From Umezawaea beigongshangensis (lineage in GTDB: Bacteria > Actinomycetota > Actinomycetes > Mycobacteriales > Pseudonocardiaceae), in the NCBI RefSeq assembly GCF_016464305.1, contig NZ_JAEIOJ010000001.1, forward strand, positions 456,685 through 520,684: DNA of 64,000 nt, in the 5' to 3' direction. The notes beneath the pieces are model-generated. The model was not told the origin of the DNA. It did no database searches and was given only the letters and a program-made list of their open reading frames with translations. Both the position numbers and the translations under genes were made by a program. Each line of letters starts with the position of its first letter. Within the stretch, counting starts at the first letter, position 1. Below, piece by piece: positions 10,101-18,883 of the stretch.

Positions 10101-10563
10101 CGGGGAAGGTCATGTCCTGCGACGACGCCAGCAGCGCGTCGACGTCGGCTGACGGCTCCGACGAGCTGAGCACGGGCAGTCCGGCCTCGCGGGCCGCGGC
10201 GATGGCGCGGGCCTTGTTGCCGGTCAGCTCCAGCACCTCGGCGGTCGGGCCGACGAAGGTGATGCCCGCCTCGGCGCAGGCCGTGGCGAGGTCGGGGTTC
10301 TCCGACAGGAAGCCGTAACCGGGGTAGACGGCGTCGGCACCGGCCCTGCGCGCGGCGGCGATGATCTCCTCGACCGTCAGGTAGGCCCGGACGGGGTGAC
10401 CGGGCTCGCCGATCTCGTACGACTCGTCCGCCTTCAGGCGGTGCAGGGAGTTGCGGTCCTCGTGCGGGAAGACCGCGACGGTTCCCGCGCCGAGCTCGTA
10501 GGCGGCGCGGAACGCCCTGATCGCGATCTCGCCACGATTGGCGACAAGAACCTTTCGGAACAT
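7186..10563 (-). CDS. pyc: Pyruvate carboxylase
   Basis: Biotin-dependent anaplerotic enzyme making oxaloacetate from pyruvate, bicarbonate and ATP. The 1125-residue single-chain form contains, in order: biotin carboxylase/ATP-grasp (1-~450, with the Gly-rich KAVAGGGGRGMR loop and EMNPRIQVEHTVTEE), carboxyltransferase TIM barrel (~500-780, TDTTFRDAHQSL, and the catalytic Lys in LAIKDMAGLL), the PYC/OADA conserved domain, and a C-terminal biotinyl domain with the biotinylated Lys in EAMKMEA. ATG at 10563 has GGGAGGGA upstream. Monocistronic-looking; its product feeds aspartate-family and branched-chain precursors. Confidence 0.98.
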   Translation of the reverse strand: MFRKVLVANRGEIAIRAFRAAYELGAGTVAVFPHEDRNSLHRLKADESYEIGEPGHPVRAYLTVEEIIAAARRAGADAVYPGYGFLSENPDLATACAEAGITFVGPTAEVLELTGNKARAIAAAREAGLPVLSSSEPSADVDALLASSQDMTFPVFVKAVAGGGGRGMRRVAEPAALREALEAAMREAESAFGDPTVFLEQAVVEPRHIEVQILADGAGDVIHLFERDCSVQRRHQKVIEIAPAPNLDPELRERMCADAVRFARHIGYRNAGTVEFLLDRAGNYVFIEMNPRIQVEHTVTEEVTDVDLVQSQMRIASGETLADLGLSQDSVQLRGAALQCRITTEDPANGFRPDTGMISAYRSPGGSGIRLDGGTTGAGTAIGGHFDSMLVKLTCRGRTFAAAVARSRRAVAEFRIRGVSTNIPFLQAVLDDPDFYEGRVTTSFIEQRPHLLTARHSADRGTRLLTYLADVTVNRPHGERPSIVDPRDKLPAADLKAEPAPGSRQRLLELGPEGFARWMRESRAVGVTDTTFRDAHQSLLATRVRTKDLLAVAPHVARLTPQLLSLECWGGATYDVALRFLAEDPWERLAALREAVPNIALQMLLRGRNTVGYTPYPEAVTTAFVQEATKTGVDVFRIFDALNDVEQMRPAIEAVRETGTAVAEVALCYTSDLSSPDERLYTLDYYLGLAEQIVAAGAHVLAIKDMAGLLRAPAATRLVTALRKEFDLPVHLHTHDTPGGQLATYLAAIAAGVDAVDGAAASMAGTTSQPALSSIVAATDHTEHATGLDLTAVCDLEPYWEAARRVYAPFESGLPSPTGRVYRHEIPGGQLSNLRTQAVALGLGQKFEAVEAMYAAADRMLGHLVKVTPSSKVVGDLALHLVGAGVAPEDFEADPGKYDIPASVIGFLHGELGDPPGGWPEPFRTKALAGRSAPRGVEELGEEDLRGLAENRRATLNRLLFPAPTKEYLAHREAYGDTSVLRSKDFFYGLRPGEEYQVDLEPGVRLLIGLEAIGEADERGMRTVMATLNGQLRPIQVRDRSVASDLPVAEKAEHGNPNHVAAPFAGVVTPSVAEGDSVDAGQTVATIEAMKMEAAITAPVAGVVARLAIGGVQQVEGGDLLVVLE

Positions 10564-11080
10564 CTGTCGTTCCCTCCCGGTAGCTCGGCGGTCCGAGTGG
10601 CACGCTACCGCGCTCGTTCCGGCAGGCGGGAGATCTGTCTCACGTGACGGACGTCATCTCGATCGACGTCCGACGCGGTTCAGCCGATCGCCTCACCGGC
10701 GTGTGAGCTGGGCGCACGGTGCAGCAGTCTGCCCGAGGCATGCCCCGTGCGCAGCCCCCGACGGAGGTGTGCGGTTAGCGCTGGATCACGCGCCCCTTGA
10801 TCACCCGAACGCGGTGCCGCCTGGCGGGGAATGAGAGATCTCGACCGATTCGCACATTTCGACGTGTGACGAAGGGTGCTCGTATTCGGTTCGACCGCTC
10901 CTGATGTCGATCTTCACGTCGCGCAACCCGCGTACCTGCGGCGTTGCCGCGCGACACCTGTGACGGAGAACACAGGAGAGGTGTCCGGGCCGTCGCCGTG
11001 GTGCGCGGTGCCGCACCGGGGCGGCAGCCTTCACCGGATGGTGTGCAGGACTCCCGGAATTTCTCGGTAGGGTTGGGAAT
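10564..11080. other. Intergenic region between divergent pyc and the DivIVA-like gene
   Basis: 517 bp without a credible gene. It contains the two divergent promoters and an 8-bp inverted repeat, CGGACGTC-N9-GACGTCCG, at 10648-10672, about 85-110 bp upstream of pyc. A TAGGGT hexamer ending 7 bp before the ATG at 11081 is a plausible -10 box for a leaderless mRNA. The central ~300 bp show nothing recognisable. Confidence 0.5.
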
Positions 11081-12469
11081 ATGGCCGGGGCTGACGCGAA
11101 CGGGCACTCCGGTGCCCGAACTCCGCACTTTGACGTTGTTCTGCGCGGGTACAACCAGCGCCAGGTGAACGAGAGAGTCACCAGGCTGGAGTTCGACCTG
11201 AAGAACGCGAGTCGGAGTCGCGATGCGGCGGCCGCCCAGGCCGCCGAGCTGACCAAGATCCTCTCCAGCACGCGCGCCGAGCTGGACAAGGTCAAGGGGC
11301 AGCTGAGCAGCATCGCCAACAGCCCGGTCAACGCCTCCAACGTCACCGAGCGCGTCCGCGTGATGATGGGCCTCGCCGAGGAGGAGATCGCGGAGATCCG
11401 CAAGACCGCGATGGACCAGGCGAACGCCACGATGGGCGAGGCCGAGCGGCACGCCGCCGAGCAGAAGGCGCTGCACCAGCGGTTGCTCGGTGAGACCGAG
11501 GAGCGCCGCAAGCAGCTGGAGGCCCAGTTCAGCGGTCGTCAGGCCGACCTGGAGAAGCAGTACGAGCAGCGCCGCGCCGAACTGGAGACCGAGCACCAGG
11601 AGCTGCGCGCCAAGCTGACCGCCGAGCACGAGGCCCTGGTGGCCGAGGCGCGTGCGGAGAAGGAGCGGACGACCGCCGAGTTCGAGGCGAGGACCACCGA
11701 GCTGGAGGAGCGCCGCAGCCAGCTGGAGAAGAAGTACTCCACGTACCACGACGAGCTGGACAAGGAGTACGACCAGCTCAAGACGACGCTGACGAAGGAG
11801 CACCAGCTCCTCGTCGCGGAGGCGCGCGCCAAGGCCGACACGATCGTCGCCGAGGCCGAGGAGCGCCGCACGACCGTGCTCGCCGAGCTGGACGGCACGC
11901 TGTCCTCCCGCACGGCCGAGACCGAGAAGCTGATCGCCGAGCTGGAGTCCGACGCGCTGACGAAGGCCGAGCAGCTCACGGCGGAGGCCGCCGAGAAGGC
12001 GGCGACGCTGCTGAGGGAGGCGACCGAGGACGCCGCCCGCCGCACCGCGGAGGCCGACGAGCGCACGGCGGCCATGCTGGCGACGCACCGGGCGCTCGCC
12101 GAGCAGTTCACCGCGGCGCAGGCGGCCGTGCAGGCCGCGGTGAGCAGCCTCGCGCCGGTGCCCGGCGGGGCCGCGGAGGCCACCACGAAGGTTCCCGAGG
12201 CGCAGGCCCCCGAGGTGCGGACTCCAGAGGTGCGGACTCCAGAGGCGCAGGCCCCCGAGGCGCAGGCTCCGGTCGCGCAGGCTCCCGCGGCGCAGACTCC
12301 GGTCGCGCAGACTCCCGCGGCACAGGCCCCGGTCGCGAAGGCCGCCGGGGTGAGGGCCGCGGGCGTCAGGGCCGCGGAGCCCAAGCCGGAGAGCACCGGC
12401 GTCGAGCGGCCGGTCGGCGTCGCGGACGAGAAGACCAAGCGGATTCCCAGGGCGGGCGGACGCCGCTGA
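11081..12469 (+). CDS. DivIVA-like coiled-coil protein with pentapeptide-repeat tail
   Basis: A 462-residue protein. Residues ~15-50 (HFDVVLRGYNQRQVNERVTRLE) form a DivIVA-type N-terminal domain. About 280 residues of nearly uninterrupted coiled coil rich in Glu/Lys/Arg/Ala follow. Residues 372-421 are ten PxxQA/PEVRT pentapeptides. The final basic stretch ends KRIPRAGGRR. Related actinobacterial proteins are cytoskeletal or polar scaffolds. Monocistronic, opposite strand to its neighbours. It is distinct from the sepIVA homologue at 3820-4536. The function is inferred only from architecture. Confidence 0.75.
   Translation: MAGADANGHSGARTPHFDVVLRGYNQRQVNERVTRLEFDLKNASRSRDAAAAQAAELTKILSSTRAELDKVKGQLSSIANSPVNASNVTERVRVMMGLAEEEIAEIRKTAMDQANATMGEAERHAAEQKALHQRLLGETEERRKQLEAQFSGRQADLEKQYEQRRAELETEHQELRAKLTAEHEALVAEARAEKERTTAEFEARTTELEERRSQLEKKYSTYHDELDKEYDQLKTTLTKEHQLLVAEARAKADTIVAEAEERRTTVLAELDGTLSSRTAETEKLIAELESDALTKAEQLTAEAAEKAATLLREATEDAARRTAEADERTAAMLATHRALAEQFTAAQAAVQAAVSSLAPVPGGAAEATTKVPEAQAPEVRTPEVRTPEAQAPEAQAPVAQAPAAQTPVAQTPAAQAPVAKAAGVRAAGVRAAEPKPESTGVERPVGVADEKTKRIPRAGGRR
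12194..12343 (+). repeat. Ten in-frame 15-bp repeats in the DivIVA-like gene
   Basis: Period-15 minisatellite encoding ten pentapeptides (PEAQA, PEVRT, PEVRT, PEAQA, PEAQA, PVAQA, PAAQT, PVAQT, PAAQA, PVAKA). Adjacent units differ by only 1-4 bases, so slippage or unequal exchange is the likely origin. It forms a Pro-rich extended linker between the coiled coil and the basic C-terminus. Confidence 0.9.
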
Positions 12470-12500
12470 TCCGGCGGCGCGACCAGCTCGGCGACCGGGT

Positions 12501-12549
12501 TCGGGGTGCGCACGGGGGCCACACCGGTCCCCGTGCCACCACACCCCGA
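12501..12549. terminator. Bidirectional terminator between convergent genes
   Basis: Two nested stems: outer TCGGGGTG/CACCCCGA (12501-12508 with 12542-12549) and inner GCACGGGG/CCCCGTGC (12510-12517 with 12529-12536). It lies between the plus-strand DivIVA-like gene and minus-strand recG. No T-run. Confidence 0.6.
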
Positions 12550-12573
12550 CAGGTCCGCTCGACCGTGTGATCT

Positions 12574-14787
12574 CTACGCCTTCTCCAGGTACTCCGCGCG
12601 GTCGTCGGTGAGCAGGCCCGAGACCATCCCGGCGAGGCCGGGGTGACGCACCAGGTCCGGATCGTCGTCCACGAACCGCTGCGCCTCGGCGCGCGCCTCG
12701 TCGATGAGGTCCTCGTCGCGCAGCAGCGACAGCATCTTCAGCCCGGACCGCTTCCCGGACTGGGCCGCGCCGAGGATGTCGCCCTCGCGCCGCAGCTCCA
12801 GGTCGAGCTGAGCCAGCTCGAACCCGTCCAGGGTGGACTCCACGGCCCGCAGCCGCTGCATCGTCGGCGTGGCCTCCGGCATCTCGGTCACCAGCAGGCA
12901 CAGGCCCGGCGCGCTGCCGCGCCCCACCCTGCCGCGGAGCTGGTGCAGCTGGCTCACGCCGAACCGGTCGGCGTCCATGATCACCATGACCGTGGCGTTG
13001 GGCACGTTCACGCCGACCTCGACGACGGTCGTGGCCACGACGACCTGGATCTCGCCCGAGGCGAAGGCCCGCATCACGGCGTCCTTCTCCTCCGGCGGGA
13101 GCTTGCCGTGCAGCACCTCCACGCGCAGGCCGTGCAGCGCGCCCTCCCTGAGCCGCGCTGCCACGTCGGTCACCGCCAGCGGAGCGCGGCGCTCGCCCCC
13201 GCCGCCGTCCTCGGCCGGTGGCTCGTCCAGCTCCGGGTCACCGCCGTCGTCCTCGGCCGAGCCGTCGCCGATGCGCGGGCACACCACGTACGCCTGGTGG
13301 CCCTTCGCGACCTCCTCGACGATGCGCTGCCACGCCCGGCCGAGCCAGGCGGGCTTCTCCGCCACGGGCACCACCGACGTGCTGATGGGCGAGCGACCCC
13401 GCGGCAGCTCGCGCAGCGCGGAGACCTCCAGGTCGCCGTAGACGGTCATGGCGACCGTGCGCGGGATGGGCGTGGCGGTCATGACGAGCACGTGCGGGTT
13501 CGTCTCCCCCGCACGCGTGCGCAGGGCGTCGCGCTGCTCGACGCCGAAGCGGTGCTGCTCGTCGACCACGACGAGGCCCAGTTCGGCGAAGACGACCCCG
13601 TCCTGGATCAGGGCGTGCGTGCCGACGACGATCCCGGCCTCGCCGGAGACGATCTCCAGCAGCGCCCTCTTGCGCTGCGCGGCGTTCATCGATCCGGTCA
13701 GCAGCGTCACGCGGGTCGCCTGCTCGGCCCCGCCCAGCTCACCGGCCATCGCGAGGTCGCCGAGCGACTCGCGCAGCGACCTGGCGTGCTGCGCGGCGAG
13801 GACCTCGGTGGGCGCGAGCATCGCGGCCTGCTTGCCCGCGTCGACCACCTGGAGCATCGCCCGCAGCGCCACGAGCGTCTTGCCGGAGCCCACCTCGCCC
13901 TGGAGCAGGCGGTTCATCGGCTGGGTGCCCGACAGGTCCCGCGCGACCTGCTCGCCGACCTCCCGCTGACCGGCCGTCAGCTCGAAGGGGAGCCGCTGGT
14001 CGAACGCCTCCCGGACGCCGTCCGGACGCGGCGGGCACGCCGGGGCGGGGCGGGCGGCGGCGGACGTGCGGCGCTGGGCGAGGGCGAGCTGCACCGCGAG
14101 CGCCTCGTCCCACTTGAGCCGCTGCTGCGCCACGGTGACCTCGGCCCAGCCGCGCGGCCGGTGCACGTCGCGCAGCGCCTGCTCCAGCGGCACCAGCCCG
14201 TGCCGCTCGCGCAGCTCGCGCGGCAGCGGGTCGGCCTCGTCCGGCACGCCGTCCCACACGTCGAGGAGCTGCTTGACGCAGTTGGCGACGTTCCAGCTCT
14301 GGATGCCCTTGGCCGCCGGATAGACCGGGATGAAGCCGCCCGCGAAGTCCTCCACGGCCGACTCGTCGTCGGCGCCGTCCAGCAGCTCGTACTCGGGGTG
14401 GGCGAGTTGCAGGACGTTGCGGAACTTGCCGACCTTGCCCGCGAACAGCGCCTGCCTGCCCGGCAGCAGCTCCTTCGCCGCCTTGTTGGCGGGACCGCTG
14501 AAGAAGACGCAGTTCAGCGTGCTGGTGCCGTCGGTGAGGACGGCCTCCAGCATGCTGCCGCGGCGCGTGCGCATCTGGCGCTTGTTCGCCGACTTCACCC
14601 GCGCCTGCACCGTGACGTACTCGTCGAGCTCCAGGCTCGCGATGTCGGTCAGCTTGCCGCGCTCGTCGTAGCGGCGCGGGTAGTGGCGCAGCAGGTCGCC
14701 GACGGTGAGCACGCCGAGGCCCGCCTCCAGCGCGTCGGCGCTCTTGGCGCCCAGCAGCGGGGCCAGCTTGTCGTCGAAGGTCGTCAT
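12574..14787 (-). CDS. recG: ATP-dependent DNA helicase RecG
   Basis: A 737-residue branch-migrating helicase acting on stalled forks and recombination intermediates. The N-terminal wedge/OB domain (1-~200) is followed by two RecA-like domains. Walker A is LLQGEVGSGKTLVAL near residue 300, the DExH box is VVDEQHRFG, and a MTATPIPRT motif follows. The C-terminal helicase domain carries the QLHQLRGRVGRG arginine-finger region. A Gly/Glu/Asp-rich insert (around residues 510-535, DGSAEDDGGDPELDEPP) sits in the second helicase lobe. The DAK2 gene is 46 bp upstream, the same order as in mycobacteria. Confidence 0.97.
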   Translation of the reverse strand: MTTFDDKLAPLLGAKSADALEAGLGVLTVGDLLRHYPRRYDERGKLTDIASLELDEYVTVQARVKSANKRQMRTRRGSMLEAVLTDGTSTLNCVFFSGPANKAAKELLPGRQALFAGKVGKFRNVLQLAHPEYELLDGADDESAVEDFAGGFIPVYPAAKGIQSWNVANCVKQLLDVWDGVPDEADPLPRELRERHGLVPLEQALRDVHRPRGWAEVTVAQQRLKWDEALAVQLALAQRRTSAAARPAPACPPRPDGVREAFDQRLPFELTAGQREVGEQVARDLSGTQPMNRLLQGEVGSGKTLVALRAMLQVVDAGKQAAMLAPTEVLAAQHARSLRESLGDLAMAGELGGAEQATRVTLLTGSMNAAQRKRALLEIVSGEAGIVVGTHALIQDGVVFAELGLVVVDEQHRFGVEQRDALRTRAGETNPHVLVMTATPIPRTVAMTVYGDLEVSALRELPRGRSPISTSVVPVAEKPAWLGRAWQRIVEEVAKGHQAYVVCPRIGDGSAEDDGGDPELDEPPAEDGGGGERRAPLAVTDVAARLREGALHGLRVEVLHGKLPPEEKDAVMRAFASGEIQVVVATTVVEVGVNVPNATVMVIMDADRFGVSQLHQLRGRVGRGSAPGLCLLVTEMPEATPTMQRLRAVESTLDGFELAQLDLELRREGDILGAAQSGKRSGLKMLSLLRDEDLIDEARAEAQRFVDDDPDLVRHPGLAGMVSGLLTDDRAEYLEKA

Positions 14788-14833
14788 CGCGCTCCATTCA
14801 ACCGCAGGCGTCCGACAGACCCGCCGAAGCGCG

Positions 14834-16462
14834 TCACTCCACGCCGAGCAGGAGCAGCGAGTCCGGCTGGCCGCCGACGTAGGCGGTCAGCTCGACCTCG
14901 GGGTGCTCGGTGCGCAGGTGGGCCTCCAGGGCGTCGGCCAGCCCCGCGGGCGCACCGGCCCCGACGAGGGCGGTGACCAGCTCTCCGCCGCCGCTCAGCA
15001 TCCGGTCGGCGAACCGGCGCACCAGCTCCGTGACGACGTCGTCGGTGGCCGGTCCGGGCTGCACGAGCACGACCTCGCCGTCCAGCATCCCCAGCACGTC
15101 GCCGGGCGCGCAGCGGCCCACCCAGGTGATGGCGTCCCGATCGGAGACGGCGACCTCGCCGCGCCGGGTCGCCGCGGCGGCCTCCGCCATCGCCACCACG
15201 TCGTCACCCGCCCTGCGGCCCGGATCGTGCACGGCGAGCGCGGACAGGGCCTGCACCGGGGACGCGGTGGGCACGACGACGACGTCCTGGCCCGCCTGCA
15301 CCGCCTGGCCCACCGCCTCGTCCAGGACGGGACGCAGGTCGGGGTCGCCCGGCAGCACGGTGACGTGCCGGGCGCGGGTGCCCGCGACCACGGCCAGCAG
15401 GTCGGCCGCCGCGACGCCGGACGTGGTGGACAGGTCGAACACGGTCGCGCCCTCCGCGCCGAACAGACCGGCCGTGCCGGCGCCGCTGACCAGCACGACG
15501 ACCGCGCGGTCCCGCACGAACCGGGGCGCCTGCGCGGTGATCTGGTCGGCGAAGCGCGACACGGTGATGCGGTGCGGACGCCCGGCCACGACACCCGACT
15601 CGATCGCGGCGCCCACGTCGTTGCAGTGCACGTGGACGGTCCACAGGTCCGCGCCGTCGCCGACGACCGACACGCAGTCGCCCAGCGCGCCGAGCGCGGT
15701 GCGCAGCGCCTCCGCCTCCGGCTCGCCGCAGCCGTCGAGCAGGTACATGACCTCGTACTCGAACTCGCCGGACCCGGACTCGCGGGCGGTGGTCAGTGCC
15801 TCGGGCGTCCTGGCGAGCAGGACCGGTGTCGCCGCCCCGGTCACCTCGTCGCCGGTGACGACGGCCACGAGCGCGTCCAGCAGCACGAGCAGGCCGCGCC
15901 CGCCCGCGTCGACCACACCGGCCCTGGCGAGGACGGCGAGCTGGCTGGGCGTGTCGGCCAGCGCGACGGCACCGGCCCTGGCCGCCGCCGTGGTGACCGC
16001 GTCGAGGTCGTCGCAGTCGCAGTCGCGCGCCGCCTCCGCCGCGGCGTGCAGCACCGACAGCACGGTGCCCGCGACGGGACGCGACACGGCGGCCGTGGCC
16101 AGCTCGTCCGCGCGCTGCAACGCGCCGCGCACGGCGGCCCCGCCGACCGTGGAGGCCCCGGCGACGGCCTCGGCGAGCCCGCGCAGCACCTGGGACAGGA
16201 TCACCCCGGAGTTGCCGCGCGCCCCGGCCAGCGCTCCCCTGGCCAGCTCCGCCAGCGACGTCCCCACCGCGACCCGCGCCTGTTCCGGCGCGCGCAGCAG
16301 GGCGTCCAGGGCGGAGCGCATGGTGTGCAGCAGGTTGGTGCCCGTGTCCCCGTCCGGCACGGGGAAGACGTTCATCCTGTCGATGGCCTCGCGGTGGGCG
16401 TCCAGCGACCGGACGCAGGCGTCGGCCCAGCGACGCACCGCCGTGGCATCCAGAGCGTCCAC
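14834..16462 (-). CDS. DAK2-domain protein (YloV/FakA-like)
   Basis: A 542-residue protein. The N-terminal ~190 residues form a DAK2 (dihydroxyacetone kinase L-like) ATP-binding domain with the metal-binding motif VPDGDTGTN near residue 37 and the GARGNSGVILSQ loop near 80. The C-terminal half has the DegV-partner region of FakA, the kinase that phosphorylates fatty acids bound to FakB. No fakB/degV gene lies next to it, so the acceptor is unknown. In mycobacteria this position is occupied by DAK proteins next to recG. ATG at 16462. Confidence 0.88.
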   Translation of the reverse strand: MDALDATAVRRWADACVRSLDAHREAIDRMNVFPVPDGDTGTNLLHTMRSALDALLRAPEQARVAVGTSLAELARGALAGARGNSGVILSQVLRGLAEAVAGASTVGGAAVRGALQRADELATAAVSRPVAGTVLSVLHAAAEAARDCDCDDLDAVTTAAARAGAVALADTPSQLAVLARAGVVDAGGRGLLVLLDALVAVVTGDEVTGAATPVLLARTPEALTTARESGSGEFEYEVMYLLDGCGEPEAEALRTALGALGDCVSVVGDGADLWTVHVHCNDVGAAIESGVVAGRPHRITVSRFADQITAQAPRFVRDRAVVVLVSGAGTAGLFGAEGATVFDLSTTSGVAAADLLAVVAGTRARHVTVLPGDPDLRPVLDEAVGQAVQAGQDVVVVPTASPVQALSALAVHDPGRRAGDDVVAMAEAAAATRRGEVAVSDRDAITWVGRCAPGDVLGMLDGEVVLVQPGPATDDVVTELVRRFADRMLSGGGELVTALVGAGAPAGLADALEAHLRTEHPEVELTAYVGGQPDSLLLLGVE

Positions 16463-16632
16463 CCGACGTCCTCCCGTGCTCGTGCTGCGGCGAGGGTAAC
16501 GGGGCCGGTTTGGTCCGCGTGCCGCCGACCGGTTACCCTGACTGGGTTGCCATGCCCGGCTGAGGCTTGTGCACGCTTGCGCGCCCGCCGGGGCGTGAGA
16601 CCCGCTTTCGCAACCCTGAAGGAGTGGCTGAC

Positions 16633-16824
16633 GTGGCTGCCGTGTGCGACGTCTGTGGCAAGGGGCCGGGCTTCGGTCATTCGGTCTCGCACTCTCACCG
16701 GAAGACCAACCGCCGGTGGAACCCGAACATCCAGTCCGTGCGTGCGAAGGTTTCGTCCTCGCAGCGCCAGCGGCTGAACGTGTGCACCTCCTGCATCAAG
16801 GCAGGCAAGGTCGTGCGCGGCTGA
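16633..16824 (+). CDS. rpmB: 50S ribosomal protein L28, zinc-binding form
   Basis: A 63-residue L28. It begins [20 protein letters not shown] and ends [13 protein letters not shown]; the two CxxC pairs mark the zinc-containing form. The GTG at 16633 is chosen because GAAGGAG precedes it at about 8 nt and homologues start here. It is divergent from the DAK2 gene and followed by a strong hairpin terminator, hence monocistronic. Confidence 0.97.
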   Translation: MAAVCDVCGKGPGFGHSVSHSHRKTNRRWNPNIQSVRAKVSSSQRQRLNVCTSCIKAGKVVRG

Positions 16825-16843
16825 TACACCGCCGCAGAACGTC

Positions 16844-16880
16844 AGAGGGGCCCGGACGGACTTTCCGTCCGGGCCCCTCT
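16844..16880. terminator. rpmB terminator
   Basis: Perfect 17-bp stem (16844-16860 with 16864-16880) and 3-nt CTT loop, 20 bp after the rpmB stop and before the convergent ung gene. Very GC-rich, no T-run, typical of actinobacteria. The remaining ~200 bp to ung hold nothing else recognisable. Confidence 0.85.
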
Positions 16881-17086
16881 GCTCGTGGCGGTGGCACTCC
16901 CCCGTCCTCGCACCGTCCGGCCCCTTCAGGCCCGGCACGGGAGGTGCGGCCGAACCGGCGTGCCCGCACGGGTCGTCCTCCTCGCGCCGCCGGCGCGTTC
17001 CTCCTGCGGCGACGCCGATCGCGGCCAGCGACGGCGCGGCACCCGTCGGCGAACTGACCGGTTCCCACCCGGCGCGCCCCCTCCGA

Positions 17087-17764
17087 TCAGGGGAGCTGCC
17101 AGTTCACCGGCTTCGCGCCCTGCTTCTCCAGCAGCTCGTTCGCCCGGCTGAACGGGCGGGAGCCGAAGAAGCCCGCGTGCGCCGACAGCGGACTCGGGTG
17201 CGCGGACTCGACGCAGGGGAAGGGTTCCAGCAGCGGGCGCAGGTTGCGGGCGTTGCGACCCCACAGGATCGCCACGAGGGGCTCCTCGCGGGCGGCGAGC
17301 GCCTTGATGGCCTGCTCGGTGACCTGCTCCCAGCCCTTGCCCTGGTGGGCGTTGGACTTGCCGGGCTGCACGGTGAGCGCCCTGTTGAGCAGCAGCACGC
17401 CCTGCTCGGTCCACGGCGTGAGGTCGCCGTTGGACGGCTTCGGCAGGCCGAGGTCCTCCTCGTACTCCTTGTAGATGTTGACCAGGCTCTTGGGGATCGG
17501 CCGCACGTCGGGCGCGACGGAGAAGCTCAGACCGACGGCGTGTCCCGGCGTGGGGTACGGGTCCTGGCCGACGATCAGCACCTTGACCTCGTGGAAGGGC
17601 TGCTTGAACGCGCGCAGCACGTTCTCCCCCGCCGGCAGGTAGGTGCGTCCGGCGGCGACCTCCTGGCGGAGGAACTCCCCCATGGCGGTGATGCGGTCGG
17701 CAACGGGGGCGAGCGCCTCGGCCCAGCCGGGCTCGACGATCTCGTTCAACGGACGTCCGGTCAC
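17087..17764 (-). CDS. ung: Uracil-DNA glycosylase, family 1
   Basis: Removes uracil from DNA. The water-activating motif [17 protein letters not shown] lies near residue 68. The uracil-binding LLLNRALTV region is central, and the Leu-intercalation loop [18 protein letters not shown] is near the C-terminus. 225 residues from the GTG at 17764, which lies 12 bp after the carbonic-anhydrase stop. No strong ribosome-binding site precedes this GTG, so translation may be coupled. Confidence 0.96.
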   Translation of the reverse strand: MTGRPLNEIVEPGWAEALAPVADRITAMGEFLRQEVAAGRTYLPAGENVLRAFKQPFHEVKVLIVGQDPYPTPGHAVGLSFSVAPDVRPIPKSLVNIYKEYEEDLGLPKPSNGDLTPWTEQGVLLLNRALTVQPGKSNAHQGKGWEQVTEQAIKALAAREEPLVAILWGRNARNLRPLLEPFPCVESAHPSPLSAHAGFFGSRPFSRANELLEKQGAKPVNWQLP

Positions 17765-17775
17765 GGCGGACAAGG

Positions 17776-18303
17776 CTACTCCCGGTCGATCCGGCGAAGA
17801 TCCCTGCGGTACGTGGCGGCGGCGGCGACGTACTTCTCCACGATGTAGCGCCACGCCCCCTCGGGGACGACGTGGCCCTCGCGGATCTTCGCGGGCACGC
17901 CCAGCGCCATCGACCGGGCCGGGACGCGTCCGTCGAAGGACACCACGGCGCCCGCGCCGACGATGGAACCCGCTTCGACCACGGCTCCGTTGAGCACCAC
18001 CGAGCCCGACGCGATCAGGCAGTCGTCGCCGATCGTCGCGCCCTCGACGTGCGCGTTGTGACCGATCACGCACTCGCGGCCGATGATCGCCGGGTGGAAC
18101 TCGGTGCAGTGCACGACGGTGCCGTCCTGCACGCTGGTGCGCTCCCCGACCTCGATCCGCCCGTAGTCGCCGCGCAGCACGGCCCCCGGCCACACCGAGG
18201 CGTGCGCGGCGATCCGCACGTCGCCGATCACGGTGGCGTCGGGGTGGACGTAGGCGTCCGGGTGGATCTGCGGTTCCTGCTCGCCCAGCGCGTAGATCGC
18301 CAC
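17776..18303 (-). CDS. Gamma-class carbonic anhydrase-like hexapeptide protein
   Basis: A 175-residue left-handed beta-helix protein with hexapeptide repeats ([IV]GxxxxV pattern) from residue ~20 to 130. Three metal-ligand histidines are recognisable in VVHCTEFHP and IGHNAHVEG, as in gamma carbonic anhydrases and the YrdA/PaaY group. A C-terminal helix ([19 protein letters not shown]) caps the fold. The start is GTG at 18303. Hydration of CO2 is possible but many relatives lack activity. It lies immediately upstream of ung. Confidence 0.88.
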   Translation of the reverse strand: MAIYALGEQEPQIHPDAYVHPDATVIGDVRIAAHASVWPGAVLRGDYGRIEVGERTSVQDGTVVHCTEFHPAIIGRECVIGHNAHVEGATIGDDCLIASGSVVLNGAVVEAGSIVGAGAVVSFDGRVPARSMALGVPAKIREGHVVPEGAWRYIVEKYVAAAATYRRDLRRIDRE

Positions 18304-18397
18304 GCCCGTCCTCCTCGATCGCGGAAGGCCCAGTCTGCAACACGGGTCGGCGGGACAGCACCTCCGTCCGCGGCGGACCGCCGGCGGGCGGGCGGTG

Positions 18398-18874
18398 CTA
18401 GCTCGGCAGGGACTTCGCGAAGCAGACGCTCTCCGGGTGGTCCCGGTAGACGCCGAAGTTGCGGATCTGCTCGTAGCCGCTGGAGCGGTAGAGGGAGATG
18501 GCCTCGGGCTGGCGGATGCCGGTCTCCAGCACGAGACGGCGGCGACCGGCCAGTCGGGCGGCGTGCTCCAGTTCGGCGAGGACCTGCCGGGCGAGTCCCC
18601 TGCCCCGCGCGGACGAGGAGACGTACATGCGCTTGATCTCGGCGTCGCCCGGCTCGTGATCGGGCGCGGGACCGTCCTGGGCGCGCCAGCCGCCGCAGGC
18701 CACGGGCACGCCGTCGAGGTAGCCCACGACGAAGTGGCCGAGCGGGGGCGCGAACTCGGCCGGATCGACCGGCGTGACGTCCTGCTCCCCGTAGCGCTCG
18801 ACGTAGACCTGCTGCACCTCGTCGATCAGCTTCATCGCGTCTGGATGATCATACGCGATCGTGCATAGTTCCAT
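18398..18874 (-). CDS. GNAT-family N-acetyltransferase
   Basis: A 158-residue Gcn5-related acetyltransferase. It has an N-terminal YDHPDAMKLIDEVQQVYVERYG helix, the acetyl-CoA pyrophosphate loop KRMYVSSSARGRGLARQVL (R-G-x-G-L/x-A, residues ~82-100) and a C-terminal LYRSSGYEQIRNFGVY motif. The substrate is unknown. Its start lies 9 bp after the thiL stop on the same strand. Confidence 0.85.
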   Translation of the reverse strand: MELCTIAYDHPDAMKLIDEVQQVYVERYGEQDVTPVDPAEFAPPLGHFVVGYLDGVPVACGGWRAQDGPAPDHEPGDAEIKRMYVSSSARGRGLARQVLAELEHAARLAGRRRLVLETGIRQPEAISLYRSSGYEQIRNFGVYRDHPESVCFAKSLPS

Positions 18875-18883
18875 GCGTCGATT

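Noticed and set aside
6763-10152. Very long open frame antisense to pyruvate carboxylase
   Set aside because: A shadow of high GC content in the opposite strand; its composition is His/Gly/Arg/Val-rich with no domain, while the minus strand encodes a complete pyruvate carboxylase.
10775-12901. Long minus-strand frame opposite the DivIVA-like gene
   Set aside because: Low-complexity Gly/Leu/Arg translation antisense to a coiled-coil gene; no start signal or family.
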